Positions 17,809-26,295 of a DNA stretch of 64,000 nucleotides are shown here, piece by piece. The translations under genes were made by a program, and so were the position numbers. Numbering within the stretch: position 1 is the stretch's first letter; every line of letters starts with the position of its first letter. The DNA lies in assembly GCF_027533845.1 (NCBI RefSeq), contig NZ_JAPZVN010000001.1, positions 868,001-932,000 of the forward strand. The letters run 5' to 3'. The notes beneath the pieces are model-generated. The model did no database searches. It saw only the letters and a program-made list of their open reading frames with translations, and was not told where the DNA came from. This DNA is from Streptomyces sp. RPT161. GTDB taxonomy: Bacteria > Actinomycetota > Actinomycetes > Streptomycetales > Streptomycetaceae.

Positions 17809-19064
17809 TAACCGGCCGCCGAATCGGCTGCCCGGACCAGCGAGTCCTGGTTGACGGCGCCCGCGAAGACCGCGCCCTTGTCGGTGATCAGCACGTTGAC
17901 CAGCCGGGTGTTGATGACCGTGCCGGTGCCGAAGCCGCCCTTGACCTGGTGGCCGAAGGAGCCGAGCAGCCCCTCGACACTCTGGCTCTGGCCGCCCTTG
18001 GCGCTGGGCAGTTGGCCGTTCGCGGACTTCAGCTCCGCGACGGAGCTCCAGTCCTTGCCGATCACGTTCAGACCGGACAGGCCGCCGTGGTCCTGGGTTC
18101 CCTGGTTCTCACCGCTGCCCTTGCCCTCGGTGACCTTGGCACCCTTGGGCACCGAGAAGTCGAAGGTGCTGGCGGCGGGCTTGCCGAAGTCCACCTTGGT
18201 GTAGCCGATGTCCACCGCCGCGGCGCCGCCGCCCTTCGGGGTGAGGGTGAACTTCAGCGGTACGCCGTTGGCCGCGTCGACCGCCACTCGGATCGAGTCG
18301 ACGGTGCTGTCCGCCTGCTTGGGCTTGATCAGCAGCTGGTAGGCCTGCTGGCCGGCGACCTCGGCGGTGCCGTCCACGCTGACCGAGGTGCTCGGGCCGA
18401 CGTTCTTCAGCGCCTGCCTGACCGCTTCCTGCGGGGTGGCGGGGACCTGCTCGGCCCGGTGCGAACGGGGGCCGTGCTTGGCGTTCTTGTCCGCCGTCTG
18501 GTGGTACACCGCGTTGCTGGCGCTGTCGTACGCCCACATCTGGTCGCCGTTGTGCACGACCGTGTACTCGGACGTGCTGTCGACGATCGACACCCGCTGG
18601 CGGTCCGGGCCGTCCGCCGCCACCCGCAGCGTGTGCGTACCGGAGAGCAGTTCGGTGAGCTTGGCCTGCGGATCGGCGGCCGAGCCGTCGCCGCCCTTGC
18701 CGCCACCGTGCTGGCCGAACGGTCCGGCACCGCCGGTCGCGCCGCCCATGGCGCCGCCGACCAGCCCCTGCGGCAGGCCGAGGTCGGTGGTGACCTGGAC
18801 CGAGCCGGAGACCGTCTGGACCTTGGACGTCGCTATCTTGTCCAGCAGTTGCTCGGCGGTGATGTTCGGCAGGGAGGGGCTGCCACCGGTGCTGGCCAGG
18901 GCGGTGCCCAGGCCGATCGTGGCTGCCGCCACGCCCGCGATGGCGACCGGCACGCCGTACCGGACCAGCTTGCGGGAGCGCGGGAAGCCGTCGCCGCCGT
19001 CCCCCTCGAACCCTGCGTACCCTCCGAAGTCCCGTTCGGGCTGCGGCGGTTGGATCGGTGCCAT
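17808..19064 (-). CDS. LolA-like membrane-anchored lipoprotein-carrier-fold protein
   Basis: 418 aa. A short cytoplasmic region (residues 1-35) is followed by one membrane helix (YGVPVAIAGVAAATIGLGTALAS) and a large extracytoplasmic domain. That domain begins ITAEQLLDKIATSKVQTVSGSVQVTTD and contains YDSASNAVYHQ and DIGYTKVDFGKPAASTFDFSVPKGAKV, the pattern of the LolA/RseB-like half-barrel family in actinobacteria. Such folds bind acyl chains. A Gly-rich insert lies around residues 100-130. It is the first gene of a three-gene unit with the ABC exporter, so it may hand a lipid-modified or hydrophobic ligand to or from that exporter. Confidence 0.82.
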   Translation of the reverse strand: MAPIQPPQPERDFGGYAGFEGDGGDGFPRSRKLVRYGVPVAIAGVAAATIGLGTALASTGGSPSLPNITAEQLLDKIATSKVQTVSGSVQVTTDLGLPQGLVGGAMGGATGGAGPFGQHGGGKGGDGSAADPQAKLTELLSGTHTLRVAADGPDRQRVSIVDSTSEYTVVHNGDQMWAYDSASNAVYHQTADKNAKHGPRSHRAEQVPATPQEAVRQALKNVGPSTSVSVDGTAEVAGQQAYQLLIKPKQADSTVDSIRVAVDAANGVPLKFTLTPKGGGAAAVDIGYTKVDFGKPAASTFDFSVPKGAKVTEGKGSGENQGTQDHGGLSGLNVIGKDWSSVAELKSANGQLPSAKGGQSQSVEGLLGSFGHQVKGGFGTGTVINTRLVNVLITDKGAVFAGAVNQDSLVRAADSAAG

Positions 19065-19269
19065 TGCCTAGTACCTCCGTTGTTGGCGGCGGCCCGGCTC
19101 CTGGCACGCCGGACCGCGTTCGCACTCGTCCACCCTTCGGGCCCATTGTCACCCGAGCCCCCTGTGGATGGTGCTGTCAATCCCACCAAACAGAGGCGTG
19201 CCGCCACATCCGCCCACGGGATCAACCAGATGTACGCCCCGGGGATGACGGACCCTGACAGTCCCGCGG
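19065..19269. other. Gap upstream of the LolA-like gene
   Basis: 205 nt with no supported gene. It should contain the promoter of the three-gene LolA-like/ABC unit, which is read leftward. A GGAGGTACTAGGCA stretch just upstream of the 19064 start is the ribosome-binding site. No clear terminator for the polyprenyl synthase gene was recognised. Confidence 0.4.
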
Positions 19270-20319
19270 CTAGCCCGCCCGGTAGACCACCGCGTCGCAC
19301 AGGGCGACCAGCGCCTGCTTCGCGGCACTCTCCGGAAGCGGGCCCAGCGCCGCACGGGCCGCGTCGGCGTACCGCACGGTGTCCCTGCGCGCCTGTTCGA
19401 GAGCCGGGTGGGCGCGCAGCAGCCGCAACGCCTCGGCGTGCCGCGCGTCGTCGCTGAGGTCGCCGTCCAGGAGTTCCACGAGCCGACGGTCCTCCGGCGA
19501 CGCCGCGGCGCCGGCCCGCGCCACCTGGTCCCTCACGTGCAGCACCGGCAGCGTCGGGATGCCCTCGCGCAGATCGGTGCCCGGCGTCTTGCCGGATTCA
19601 TGGGTGTCGCTGGCGATGTCCAGGACGTCGTCGGCCAGCTGGAACGCCACGCCCATCCGCTCGCCGTACTGGGTGAGGGTGTCCACCACCGACTCGGGGG
19701 CGCCGGACATCATCGCGCCGAACCGGGTGGAGACGGCGACCAGCGAACCGGTCTTCCCGGCGATGACGTCGAGGTAGTGCTCGATCGGGTCACGCCCGTC
19801 GCGCGGCCCCGCGGTCTCCAGGATCTGACCGGTGACCAGGCGCTCGAACGCCTCCGCCTGGATGCGCACCGCCTCCGGGCCGAGATCGGCCAGGATGTGC
19901 GAGGCACGGGCGAACAGGAAGTCACCGGTGAGCACCGCGACGGAGTTGTCCCACCGGGCGTTGGCGCTCGGCACGCCCCGGCGGACGTTCGCCTCGTCCA
20001 TCACGTCGTCGTGGTACAGGGTGGCGAGATGGGTGAGTTCCACGACCACCGCGGACGGGACCACACCCGGCGCGTGCGGGTCCCCGAACTGCGCTGCCAG
20101 CAGCACCAGCAGCGGTCGGAACCGCTTGCCGCCCGCCCGCACCAGATGCTGTGCCGCCTCGGTGATGAACGGTACGTCGCTCTTGGTGGCTTCCAGCAGG
20201 CCCTCCTCGACATCCGCAAGACCCGCGCGGATGTCGGTGTCGAGGACCTGGTCGCGCACGCTCAGCCCGAAGGGCCCGACGACGGTCACGAGGGGAACTC
20301 CTGTCGCTGATTCGGTCAC
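19270..20319 (-). CDS. Polyprenyl diphosphate synthase (menaquinone side chain)
   Basis: Trans-prenyl chain-elongating synthase, 349 aa, that joins isopentenyl diphosphate units onto an allylic primer. The first aspartate-rich motif DDVMD is at 104-108 and the second, DDVLD, at 230-234; GGKRFRP near residue 63 binds the diphosphate. The residues before the first motif (ATLYH) include no bulky aromatic at the position fourth upstream, consistent with a long product. Menaquinone-tail synthesis is inferred from the surrounding menaquinone and nuo genes. The start at 20319 is a GTG. Confidence 0.92.
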   Translation of the reverse strand: MTESATGVPLVTVVGPFGLSVRDQVLDTDIRAGLADVEEGLLEATKSDVPFITEAAQHLVRAGGKRFRPLLVLLAAQFGDPHAPGVVPSAVVVELTHLATLYHDDVMDEANVRRGVPSANARWDNSVAVLTGDFLFARASHILADLGPEAVRIQAEAFERLVTGQILETAGPRDGRDPIEHYLDVIAGKTGSLVAVSTRFGAMMSGAPESVVDTLTQYGERMGVAFQLADDVLDIASDTHESGKTPGTDLREGIPTLPVLHVRDQVARAGAAASPEDRRLVELLDGDLSDDARHAEALRLLRAHPALEQARRDTVRYADAARAALGPLPESAAKQALVALCDAVVYRAG

Positions 20320-20850
20320 GTGGCCTCAGTGCCATTGGTTGCAGCGTATCCGGTCGCCTGTGGATCACCATGGGCTGGTCCGGTTCGCCGCCATGTGGCC
20401 GTGGCCGATGACCTGCGTCTGCGACGCCTTTGCCCTCCTCCCGCCCTTTTCCGTCCCCTACGCGGAACCCGCTTACCCACCGCACACTTCACGCCATTCC
20501 ACGCCCTGGCAGGGGTTTCGCCGCTTGGGGGCAAGCCCCCAGACCCCGGCCTTTCGCGGGCAAGCCGCTGGCCCCCTTTGCGGGCGAGCCCCCAAGCCCC
20601 TGGGGGCGTCGGGCACTACGGCCGTCCCAGACCGCCGGTCCGCGCCATCGTGGTGACCCGCCGTCGCGGGGGGCTACTGCCTACCGCCGCCTCACCACCG
20701 CGACGGCAACGCATCGCCGCCGCGGACGAAAGCGCCGCGACGGCGAGCGCCGCCACGGCGAGCACCGACGGCACCGGACCCACCGGTGCGCCGGGCGCCA
20801 CCGTGGCAACCCTGCGTCGCGGCGCGAACGGACGACCCCGAGCGCCGGCC
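20320..20850. other. 531-nt non-coding region with hairpins
   Basis: No gene is supported here on either strand. Two GC-rich hairpins with the same core are visible: TGGGGG/CCCCCA at 20526-20541 and GCCCCCA/TGGGGGC at 20588-20607. The right-hand part (about 20640-20850) is simple GC-rich sequence downstream of the leftward oxidoreductase gene. The left end carries the promoter of the polyprenyl synthase gene. Confidence 0.5.
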
Positions 20851-22053
20851 CTACGCCGCCGCCCGAACCGCCTCCGCCACCCGGGGCGAAGCGAACGATG
20901 TACCGCACACGAACCGCATCAGCGGACCGAACGTCGCCGCCGACGGCAGACCGGTGAAGTACAGGCCGGGCACAGAGGCCTGGAAGCCTTGGTCCAGCCA
21001 GGGGGAGCCGCCACTGCGGGTCAGCCGGGCGCGCAGCTCAGGGCTGAGGAACCCGAGCGCGCCGAGGTCGACGCGGTAACCCGTGGCCGCCACCACATGG
21101 TCCGCCGCGAGCTGACCGGCGCGGCCCCCGGGCCCGCTGGTCGACAGCACGACGCGCCCCGCGTCGTCCACCCGTGCCCCGGTGAGCACTCTGCCCTGCA
21201 GCACCGGAACCCGCCCCGCGACCCGTTCCTTCAGCCACCACGCGCCACGCGGCCCCAGCACCTTCCGCACCAGCCACAGCCTGCTCTGCTCCGGCAGATA
21301 GCGGAACGCCGCCGGCCCCGGCACATTGCTGAACGCGTACAGCGACCAGGCCCGGCCGACCGGCGAGTCCGGCTTCCATTGCAGGCCGTCGCGCGGCGGC
21401 GCGCCGAACCCCACCGCCCCGGCGCGCCGCGCCACCACCCGTACCGACGCGCCCGCCTCGTGCAGCAGCGCCGCGCTCTCCAGCGCGGACTGCCCGGCGC
21501 CGACCACCAGCACCTCGCGGTCGGCGAACCGTGCGAAGTCGGTGTGCTGCGAGCTGTGCGAGACCGGTCCGGTCGCCGACGGCCCGTCCGGTGTCACCCC
21601 GCGCAGCAGCGACGGCACGTGTGCGAACCCGCTCAGCCCGCTGGCCACCACCACCGCGCTCGCCGCCAGTTCCTCGCCGGAGTCCAGCTTCAGCCGGAAC
21701 TCACCGGCCCCCCGGTCCACCGAGACCACCTGGACCCGTTCCACCTCGGGCACCAGCCGCTCCTGGAACCACCGCCCGTAGCGCACGAAGAAGTCCAGGG
21801 TGACCAGGTCGCGCTCGGTTACCAGCCGCGGCTCCCCCACCGCGTCGCAGAAGTCCTGGATGGTGTGGCCGGGGTGCGGCGCCGAGATGGTCGACGCGCT
21901 CGGGGTCGATTTGAGCACCATGCGGGCCGGCATGGTGTCCGTCCAGTTCGACAGCGGGGTACCGAAGACCCGTACCGTGACGCCGCGCCCCTTCAGGTGC
22001 GCGGCGGTTGACAAGCCGTACGGCCCGGCACCGATCACCACCACAGGCTTCAT
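20851..22053 (-). CDS. FAD/NAD(P)-dependent flavoprotein monooxygenase-like oxidoreductase
   Basis: Two-dinucleotide-domain flavoprotein, 400 aa. The FAD motif GAGPYG is at residues 8-13 and a second Rossmann motif, GAGQSA at 185-190, should bind NAD(P)H. This layout matches flavin monooxygenases and amine N-hydroxylases. ATG at 22053 is preceded by GGGAGGGATCAG and overlaps the ATP-grasp stop by 4 nt, so the two proteins are made together. The substrate is unknown; the tight pairing with an ATP-grasp ligase suggests a two-step modification of a small molecule or peptide. Confidence 0.85.
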   Translation of the reverse strand: MKPVVVIGAGPYGLSTAAHLKGRGVTVRVFGTPLSNWTDTMPARMVLKSTPSASTISAPHPGHTIQDFCDAVGEPRLVTERDLVTLDFFVRYGRWFQERLVPEVERVQVVSVDRGAGEFRLKLDSGEELAASAVVVASGLSGFAHVPSLLRGVTPDGPSATGPVSHSSQHTDFARFADREVLVVGAGQSALESAALLHEAGASVRVVARRAGAVGFGAPPRDGLQWKPDSPVGRAWSLYAFSNVPGPAAFRYLPEQSRLWLVRKVLGPRGAWWLKERVAGRVPVLQGRVLTGARVDDAGRVVLSTSGPGGRAGQLAADHVVAATGYRVDLGALGFLSPELRARLTRSGGSPWLDQGFQASVPGLYFTGLPSAATFGPLMRFVCGTSFASPRVAEAVRAAA

Positions 22054-23309
22054 ATCTGATCCCTCCCGGAAACGGTCGTTCTGCGGCCCTGCCACATCTG
22101 GAACAGGTGCTTCACGCCCGGCCGCACGAAGCGGGCGAGCATGGTGAAGAAGGGCTTGATGTCGTCGGGTGCCAGCCAGGCCAGTTCCGTGCCGTGCGCC
22201 CGGCGCGGTGCGTGCGGCGTGGTGTAGCCGCTGCGCCGGTAGACGAGCATCGCGGGCAGGTCGATGTTCTCGACCGTGAACCGCCGCCCGTTGAGCTGCT
22301 CGCCCTCCGGCACCCGCTGTCCGGTCAGGTCCAGGTGCTGGGCCCGGACCACGTCGATCCCGGCGGTGTTCTCGAACAGGCGGAACTGCGCGCCCATCCG
22401 GGGGTTGAAGTCCAGCAGCTTGTACCGCCCGTCGCGGCGGTCGTAGCGCCAGTCCAGGTCGACGATGCCCGAGAAGCCGATGTGCTTGATGAACTCACCG
22501 GCCAGCGTGGCCAGTTCCGGGTTGGGCACCGCGTACGCGCATGCCGTCATGCCCGCGTGCGGCGGCCAGGAGCGCACCTTGACCCCGGTGAACAGGGTGC
22601 GCGCGGCATGGTCCGCGTCCACGTAGGCGTGCACGATCCAGTCCTCGGCCTCCTCGCGCGGCAGGTACTCCTGGAGGATGACCCCGGGCCGTTCGCCCCA
22701 GCCGCGGGCCAGTGTCAGCAGCTCGTCCGGCCCGGCGATCCGGGTGGTGCCGGGCACCGCGGGGGACCGGCGGCGCTCGAAGGCCTCCCGGTTCTTGGCC
22801 ACCACGGGGAACCGCGCGGTGGCGGCGAACTCCTCGATGTCGGCGTACGAGTCGGGGAAGGCGGACTTCGGCGCCGGTACCCCGTGGGTGACGCACAGTT
22901 CGTAGAGCCCCTGCTTGCTGGCGAGACGGCGGGGCAGCCGCGGGTCGGTGCGCGGGAGGAGGAACTGATCGCCCAGCGCGTCGGCGTGCTCCGCGATCAG
23001 TACCGCCGCCTCCTCGTCGGTCGGCAGCAGCACGGTGGGCCTGCCGATCCGGCGGCCGATCCGCCGCAGCCCCTCGACCAGCCGGTCCGGGCGTTCCAGG
23101 CCGGTGGTCGGCCAGACGAACCCCTTGGTGAGATAACGCGAGGACGCTGCCGGGGTGAACCGGTCCTCGGTTATGGCGTACATCGGTACGCCAAGCCTGC
23201 CGAGGCTCCGGATGGCTCCAACGCCCCCGTGGTGCAGTGGATAGTTGCCGATTTTGACGATGAGGCCCGGGACGGACCTGTCCAGCGCGAACAACGGCAT
23301 GCTCGCCAC
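22050..23309 (-). CDS. ATP-grasp carboxylate-amine ligase family protein
   Basis: 419 aa. ATP-grasp enzymes activate a carboxylate as acyl-phosphate and join it to an amine. The N-terminal domain (residues 1-100) has a nucleotide-like fold start (GGVGAIRSLGRLGVPMYAITED). The central lysine segment FPVVAKNREAF, the QEYLPREEAEDWIVHAYVD region and the metal-binding end VDLDWRYDRR-LLDFNPRMGAQF place it in the family. The GTG at 23309 follows AGGGGGGATAA. It is first in a two-gene unit, divergent from a 39-aa peptide gene and an exporter. The substrate pair cannot be read from sequence. Confidence 0.85.
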   Translation of the reverse strand: MASMPLFALDRSVPGLIVKIGNYPLHHGGVGAIRSLGRLGVPMYAITEDRFTPAASSRYLTKGFVWPTTGLERPDRLVEGLRRIGRRIGRPTVLLPTDEEAAVLIAEHADALGDQFLLPRTDPRLPRRLASKQGLYELCVTHGVPAPKSAFPDSYADIEEFAATARFPVVAKNREAFERRRSPAVPGTTRIAGPDELLTLARGWGERPGVILQEYLPREEAEDWIVHAYVDADHAARTLFTGVKVRSWPPHAGMTACAYAVPNPELATLAGEFIKHIGFSGIVDLDWRYDRRDGRYKLLDFNPRMGAQFRLFENTAGIDVVRAQHLDLTGQRVPEGEQLNGRRFTVENIDLPAMLVYRRSGYTTPHAPRRAHGTELAWLAPDDIKPFFTMLARFVRPGVKHLFQMWQGRRTTVSGRDQI

Positions 23310-23693
23310 TTATCCCCCCTGGCCACGCAGAGTAAGGGCGTGCTCCCCCACCGTGGCGACCCGTCAGGACGCTACTGGCGAATTCACCCTGGCGGCAACC
23401 AGTTTCGGGATATTGCGATGCCTTTAGAGATCATTCCGCCGAGTACCAGCATGACCGGACATAGGCCCAGCAATCCGGCATACGCGCGTAGAACCACCGG
23501 GGAACTGTCCGTCCCCGCCCTCCGGTTGGCTGTTCACCGGTAAACGTTCGAGAATGAACTTTGGGCATATTGAACACGCTTTGGGTGGTTTCCGTATGCC
23601 CAAGTGCACCCTCCGGAGCATGGGCGCACCCGCGCCCGCGGATCTCCGGGGCGGGAGCACAGCTGTCCCGCCGAGCGTAGGAGGGAGGTCATC
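23310..23693. promoter_or_regulatory. Divergent control region with three TTGGG half-sites
   Basis: This 384-nt region separates the leftward ATP-grasp gene from the rightward peptide gene and is richer in A/T than its surroundings. CTTTGGG occurs at 23559-23565 and again exactly 20 nt on at 23579-23585. TTGGGCATA at 23561-23569 is repeated inverted as TATGCCCAA at 23595-23603. A TTGAAC at 23570-23575 could be a -35 element. The set may be an operator or a leader hairpin. Confidence 0.4.
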
Positions 23694-23813
23694 ATGAGCA
23701 TCTTCGGACGGTTCGGGCGGCGGCACGGTGACGACGGCCACCGCAGGTTCGACCACCGCGGGCGCCACCACGGTCGTGGCGGGCGCTGCGGAGGCGGCGG
23801 CTGGTACTACTGA
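23694..23813 (+). CDS. Small Gly/Arg/His-rich peptide with C-terminal CGGGGWYY (candidate secreted or modified peptide)
   Basis: A 39-residue frame with a very strong Shine-Dalgarno (AGGAGGGAGG at 23680-23689) 4 nt before its ATG. The peptide starts MSIFGRFGRR, has nine Arg, five His and twelve Gly, one Cys (position 32), and ends CGGGGWYY. There is no signal peptide. The ABC exporter begins 92 nt downstream after a hairpin. The pattern resembles a peptide precursor with its exporter. I do not recognise the family; it could instead be a small metal- or RNA-binding protein. Confidence 0.6.
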   Translation: MSIFGRFGRRHGDDGHRRFDHRGRHHGRGGRCGGGGWYY

Positions 23814-23836
23814 CCGCGCCGCGAGGGGTTCCTCAC

Positions 23837-23868
23837 CGCGGGGGTGGCGGCGCGCAGCCACCCCCGCG
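23837..23868 (+). terminator. Hairpin between peptide gene and exporter gene
   Basis: CGCGGGGGTGGC (23837-23848) pairs perfectly with 23857-23868 around an 8-nt loop; 12 bp, no T-run. Placed between a short peptide gene and its exporter, it may act as a partial terminator or mRNA stabiliser that raises peptide over exporter output. The second peptide/exporter pair has the same feature. Confidence 0.6.
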
Positions 23869-23905
23869 TAGCCCGTGACCGGACGCTGCCGAGGAGGCGA
23901 CCGGG

Positions 23906-25708
23906 TTGGACACCGCACGGAAACGGTCCGTCACCACACCGGCCACCGCGGACGACCCGCTGGTGGCGCTGGCCCCCGCGGTCTCGCCGCGCGAGGTCTT
24001 CCGCCGCTTCTGGCCCTGGGTACGCACGGACCGCCGCTGGCTGCTGGCCGCTACGGCGCTGCTGGCCGCGGGGGCGGGCGGTGAGGTGGTCACCGTCTGG
24101 CTGTTCAAGGACCTGATCGACCAGGTGCTGGTGCCCAGGCGGTTCGCCGCGTTCTGGCCGCTGGCCGGATGGATGGCCGCCGTGGCCGCGCTGACCGGGC
24201 TGCTGACCTTCCTCGGCGACTACACCGCGACCTGGGTCGCGGAACGTTTCATCCTGCGGCTGCGCACCGCGTGCGTGGCCCATCTGCACACCCTGCCGCC
24301 GGACACGCTGCGCACCCGCTGGCACGGCGACGTACTGGCCCGGCTGACCTCCGACATCGAACGCATCGAGTCCTTCGTCGCCTCCGGGGTGATCGACGTG
24401 GCCTCGGCGCTGATCAGCCTGGTGTTCTTCGCCACCGCGGCACTCTTCCTGAGCTGGCCCCTCGCGCTCGCGGTGTTCCTGGTCAGCCCGGTGTTCTGGC
24501 TCAGCGCACGGCACTTCGGCGGCCGGGTGCAGCGGCTGTCCCGGGAGGCGAGGCGGCGCGACGGCCGGGTCACCGCGGTGCTTGAGGAGAGCCTCGCCAA
24601 CGCGCCCGTGGCGCACGCCTACAACCAGCAGCGGCGCGAGGTCGGCCGGATCCGCCGGGAGGGCGAGGCGCTGCTGCGGGCCGAACTGGCCACCGCTCGG
24701 GTGGCCGCCGCGTACCCGGCGGTCCTGGACGTGCTGGAGGTCCTCGGCGGCCTCACCGTGGTCGGGCTCGGCGCCTTCGAACTCAGCCGGGGTGCGCTCA
24801 CCGTGGGCGGACTGCTCGCCTTCGCCGCGTTCCTCACCCAGTTGTTCGGTCCCATCCAGCAACTGTCCGGGCTGGCAACGGTGTTCGGCGCGGCGAGCGC
24901 AGGCGCGGAACGGATCATCGACCTGGCCCGGCTGCGCTCCCCCGTCAACGACCGCCCGGCGGCGGCACCGTTGCGCGCGGTGCGGGGCGAGCTGAGCTGT
25001 ACCGGGGTGCGGGCGTCGTACACCACGGGGGACGGGGCACCGGTGCTGCGGGACGTGACGTTCCGGGTGGCGCCGGGTGGGGTGCTCGCCGTGACGGGGC
25101 CGAGCGGGGCGGGCAAGTCGACGCTGGCCAAGCTGCTGGTGCGGTTCATGGATCCGGACGCGGGCGCGGTGCTCCTGGACGGCGTCGACCTGCGGGACGC
25201 GACGCTGGTGTCCGTGCGGCAGGCGGTGACGCTGCTGCCGCAGGCCTCGCAGTTGTTCTCCGCGTCCATCCGCGACAACATCGCCTACGGCCGCCCGGAC
25301 GCCACCGACGACGAGATCGTCCAGGCCGCCAGGGACGCCGACGCGGACGAATTCATCAGCGCCCTGCCGGACGGCTACCACTCGGTACTGGGTGAGCACG
25401 GCCTCCAGCTCTCCGGCGGCCAGATCCGCCGCATCACCATCGCCCGCGCCTTCCTGCGGGCCACGCCGGTGCTGGTACTGGACGAGCCCACCGCGGGCCT
25501 CGACCACGCGGCGGCGCTCCGCGTCTTCGGGCCACTGCGCCGCCTGATGGCGGGCCGCACGACGGTACTGATCACCCACGCCCCCGAACTGGCCGCACTG
25601 GCCGACGCGGTGCTCCGGCTCAACGCCGACGGAACACCGGCGGACTCCCCACCAGTCGGACGTCGTACGGGGTGCTACGACGGTCCGGCGGCGCGAGCGG
25701 GACGCTGA
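23906..25708 (+). CDS. ABC exporter, fused membrane and ATPase domains (half-transporter)
   Basis: 600 aa. Residues about 50-320 form a six-helix type-IV exporter membrane domain; the ATPase domain has Walker A GPSGAGKST at about 397-405, signature LSGGQIRRITIARAFL and Walker B VLVLDEPTAGLD. It works as a homo- or heterodimer. There is no N-terminal C39 peptidase domain. The TTG start at 23906 is supported by GAGGAGG 8 nt upstream. It resembles the exporter at 47713-49569 (shared lead-in FRRFWP-V--DRRWL), and both follow a short basic peptide gene. Cargo is unknown. Confidence 0.9.
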   Translation: MDTARKRSVTTPATADDPLVALAPAVSPREVFRRFWPWVRTDRRWLLAATALLAAGAGGEVVTVWLFKDLIDQVLVPRRFAAFWPLAGWMAAVAALTGLLTFLGDYTATWVAERFILRLRTACVAHLHTLPPDTLRTRWHGDVLARLTSDIERIESFVASGVIDVASALISLVFFATAALFLSWPLALAVFLVSPVFWLSARHFGGRVQRLSREARRRDGRVTAVLEESLANAPVAHAYNQQRREVGRIRREGEALLRAELATARVAAAYPAVLDVLEVLGGLTVVGLGAFELSRGALTVGGLLAFAAFLTQLFGPIQQLSGLATVFGAASAGAERIIDLARLRSPVNDRPAAAPLRAVRGELSCTGVRASYTTGDGAPVLRDVTFRVAPGGVLAVTGPSGAGKSTLAKLLVRFMDPDAGAVLLDGVDLRDATLVSVRQAVTLLPQASQLFSASIRDNIAYGRPDATDDEIVQAARDADADEFISALPDGYHSVLGEHGLQLSGGQIRRITIARAFLRATPVLVLDEPTAGLDHAAALRVFGPLRRLMAGRTTVLITHAPELAALADAVLRLNADGTPADSPPVGRRTGCYDGPAARAGR

Positions 25709-25775
25709 TCGGCACACAGGTGGCGGCGGTCGCTGCTACCTTGTCGTGTCCTGATCGACAGTGGAGGAGAAGGAC

Positions 25776-26225
25776 GTGCGCAACGCAGCGCGGATCGCGG
25801 GGGCGGCGATTGTGGCCGCCGTGCTGGTGAGTGGGTGCGGCAGCAGCAAGAACGACGGCAAGCAGTCGGACGCCACGCCTTCGGCGACCGCGTCCCAGGC
25901 CGCGCCGTCCGCCAGCGCGCCGGTGGTCAGGCTTGACGGGACGTGGGCCGGGAACAACGCGGACGGCGTGAAGTCGCTCACCGTCGTCGGCGACAAGGCG
26001 GCCATCGCGGGCAAGACGGTGTGCGCGGGCGCCACCGTGGTGGTCGGAGGGCAGACGCTGCTGCACCTCAAGTGCGCGGACCACAGCACCGATCACGCCA
26101 ATGGCGTGGTGACGCCCGGCTCGGACGGCAAGACCCTCTCCGTCAACTGGGGTTCCAGCACGGACACGTTCACCCGCACGGCGACCAAGCCGATCATCCC
26201 CAGCATCGACAAGCTGAAGCAGTAA
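25776..26225 (+). CDS. Small secreted lipoprotein, function unknown
   Basis: 149 aa. A type II signal peptide ends in the lipobox VSGC with the lipidated Cys near residue 22, followed by a Ser/Thr/Ala-rich linker and a compact domain of about 100 residues with two Cys (TVCAG and HLKCADH) that may form a disulfide. GTG at 25776 follows GGAGGAGAAGG. It comes 67 nt after the exporter gene and ends at a strong terminator, so it may belong to the same transcription unit. I do not recognise the domain. Confidence 0.82.
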   Translation: MRNAARIAGAAIVAAVLVSGCGSSKNDGKQSDATPSATASQAAPSASAPVVRLDGTWAGNNADGVKSLTVVGDKAAIAGKTVCAGATVVVGGQTLLHLKCADHSTDHANGVVTPGSDGKTLSVNWGSSTDTFTRTATKPIIPSIDKLKQ

Positions 26226-26240
26226 GTCCTGCGGCAAGGA

Positions 26241-26272
26241 CCGCCCGCGCGCCTCGGGTGTCGCGCGGGCGG
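26241..26272. terminator. Terminator hairpin between convergent genes
   Basis: An 11-bp perfect stem (26241-26251 with 26262-26272) with a 10-nt loop sits 15 nt after the lipoprotein stop and 24 nt from the end of the opposing gene. Confidence 0.75.
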
Positions 26273-26295
26273 CTGCGAACCGGGGAGCGGCCGGA

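Noticed and set aside
20320-22011. 563-codon plus-strand frame over the gap and the oxidoreductase gene
   Set aside because: Antisense to the FAD oxidoreductase for most of its length; composition is Arg/Pro-rich with no recognisable fold.
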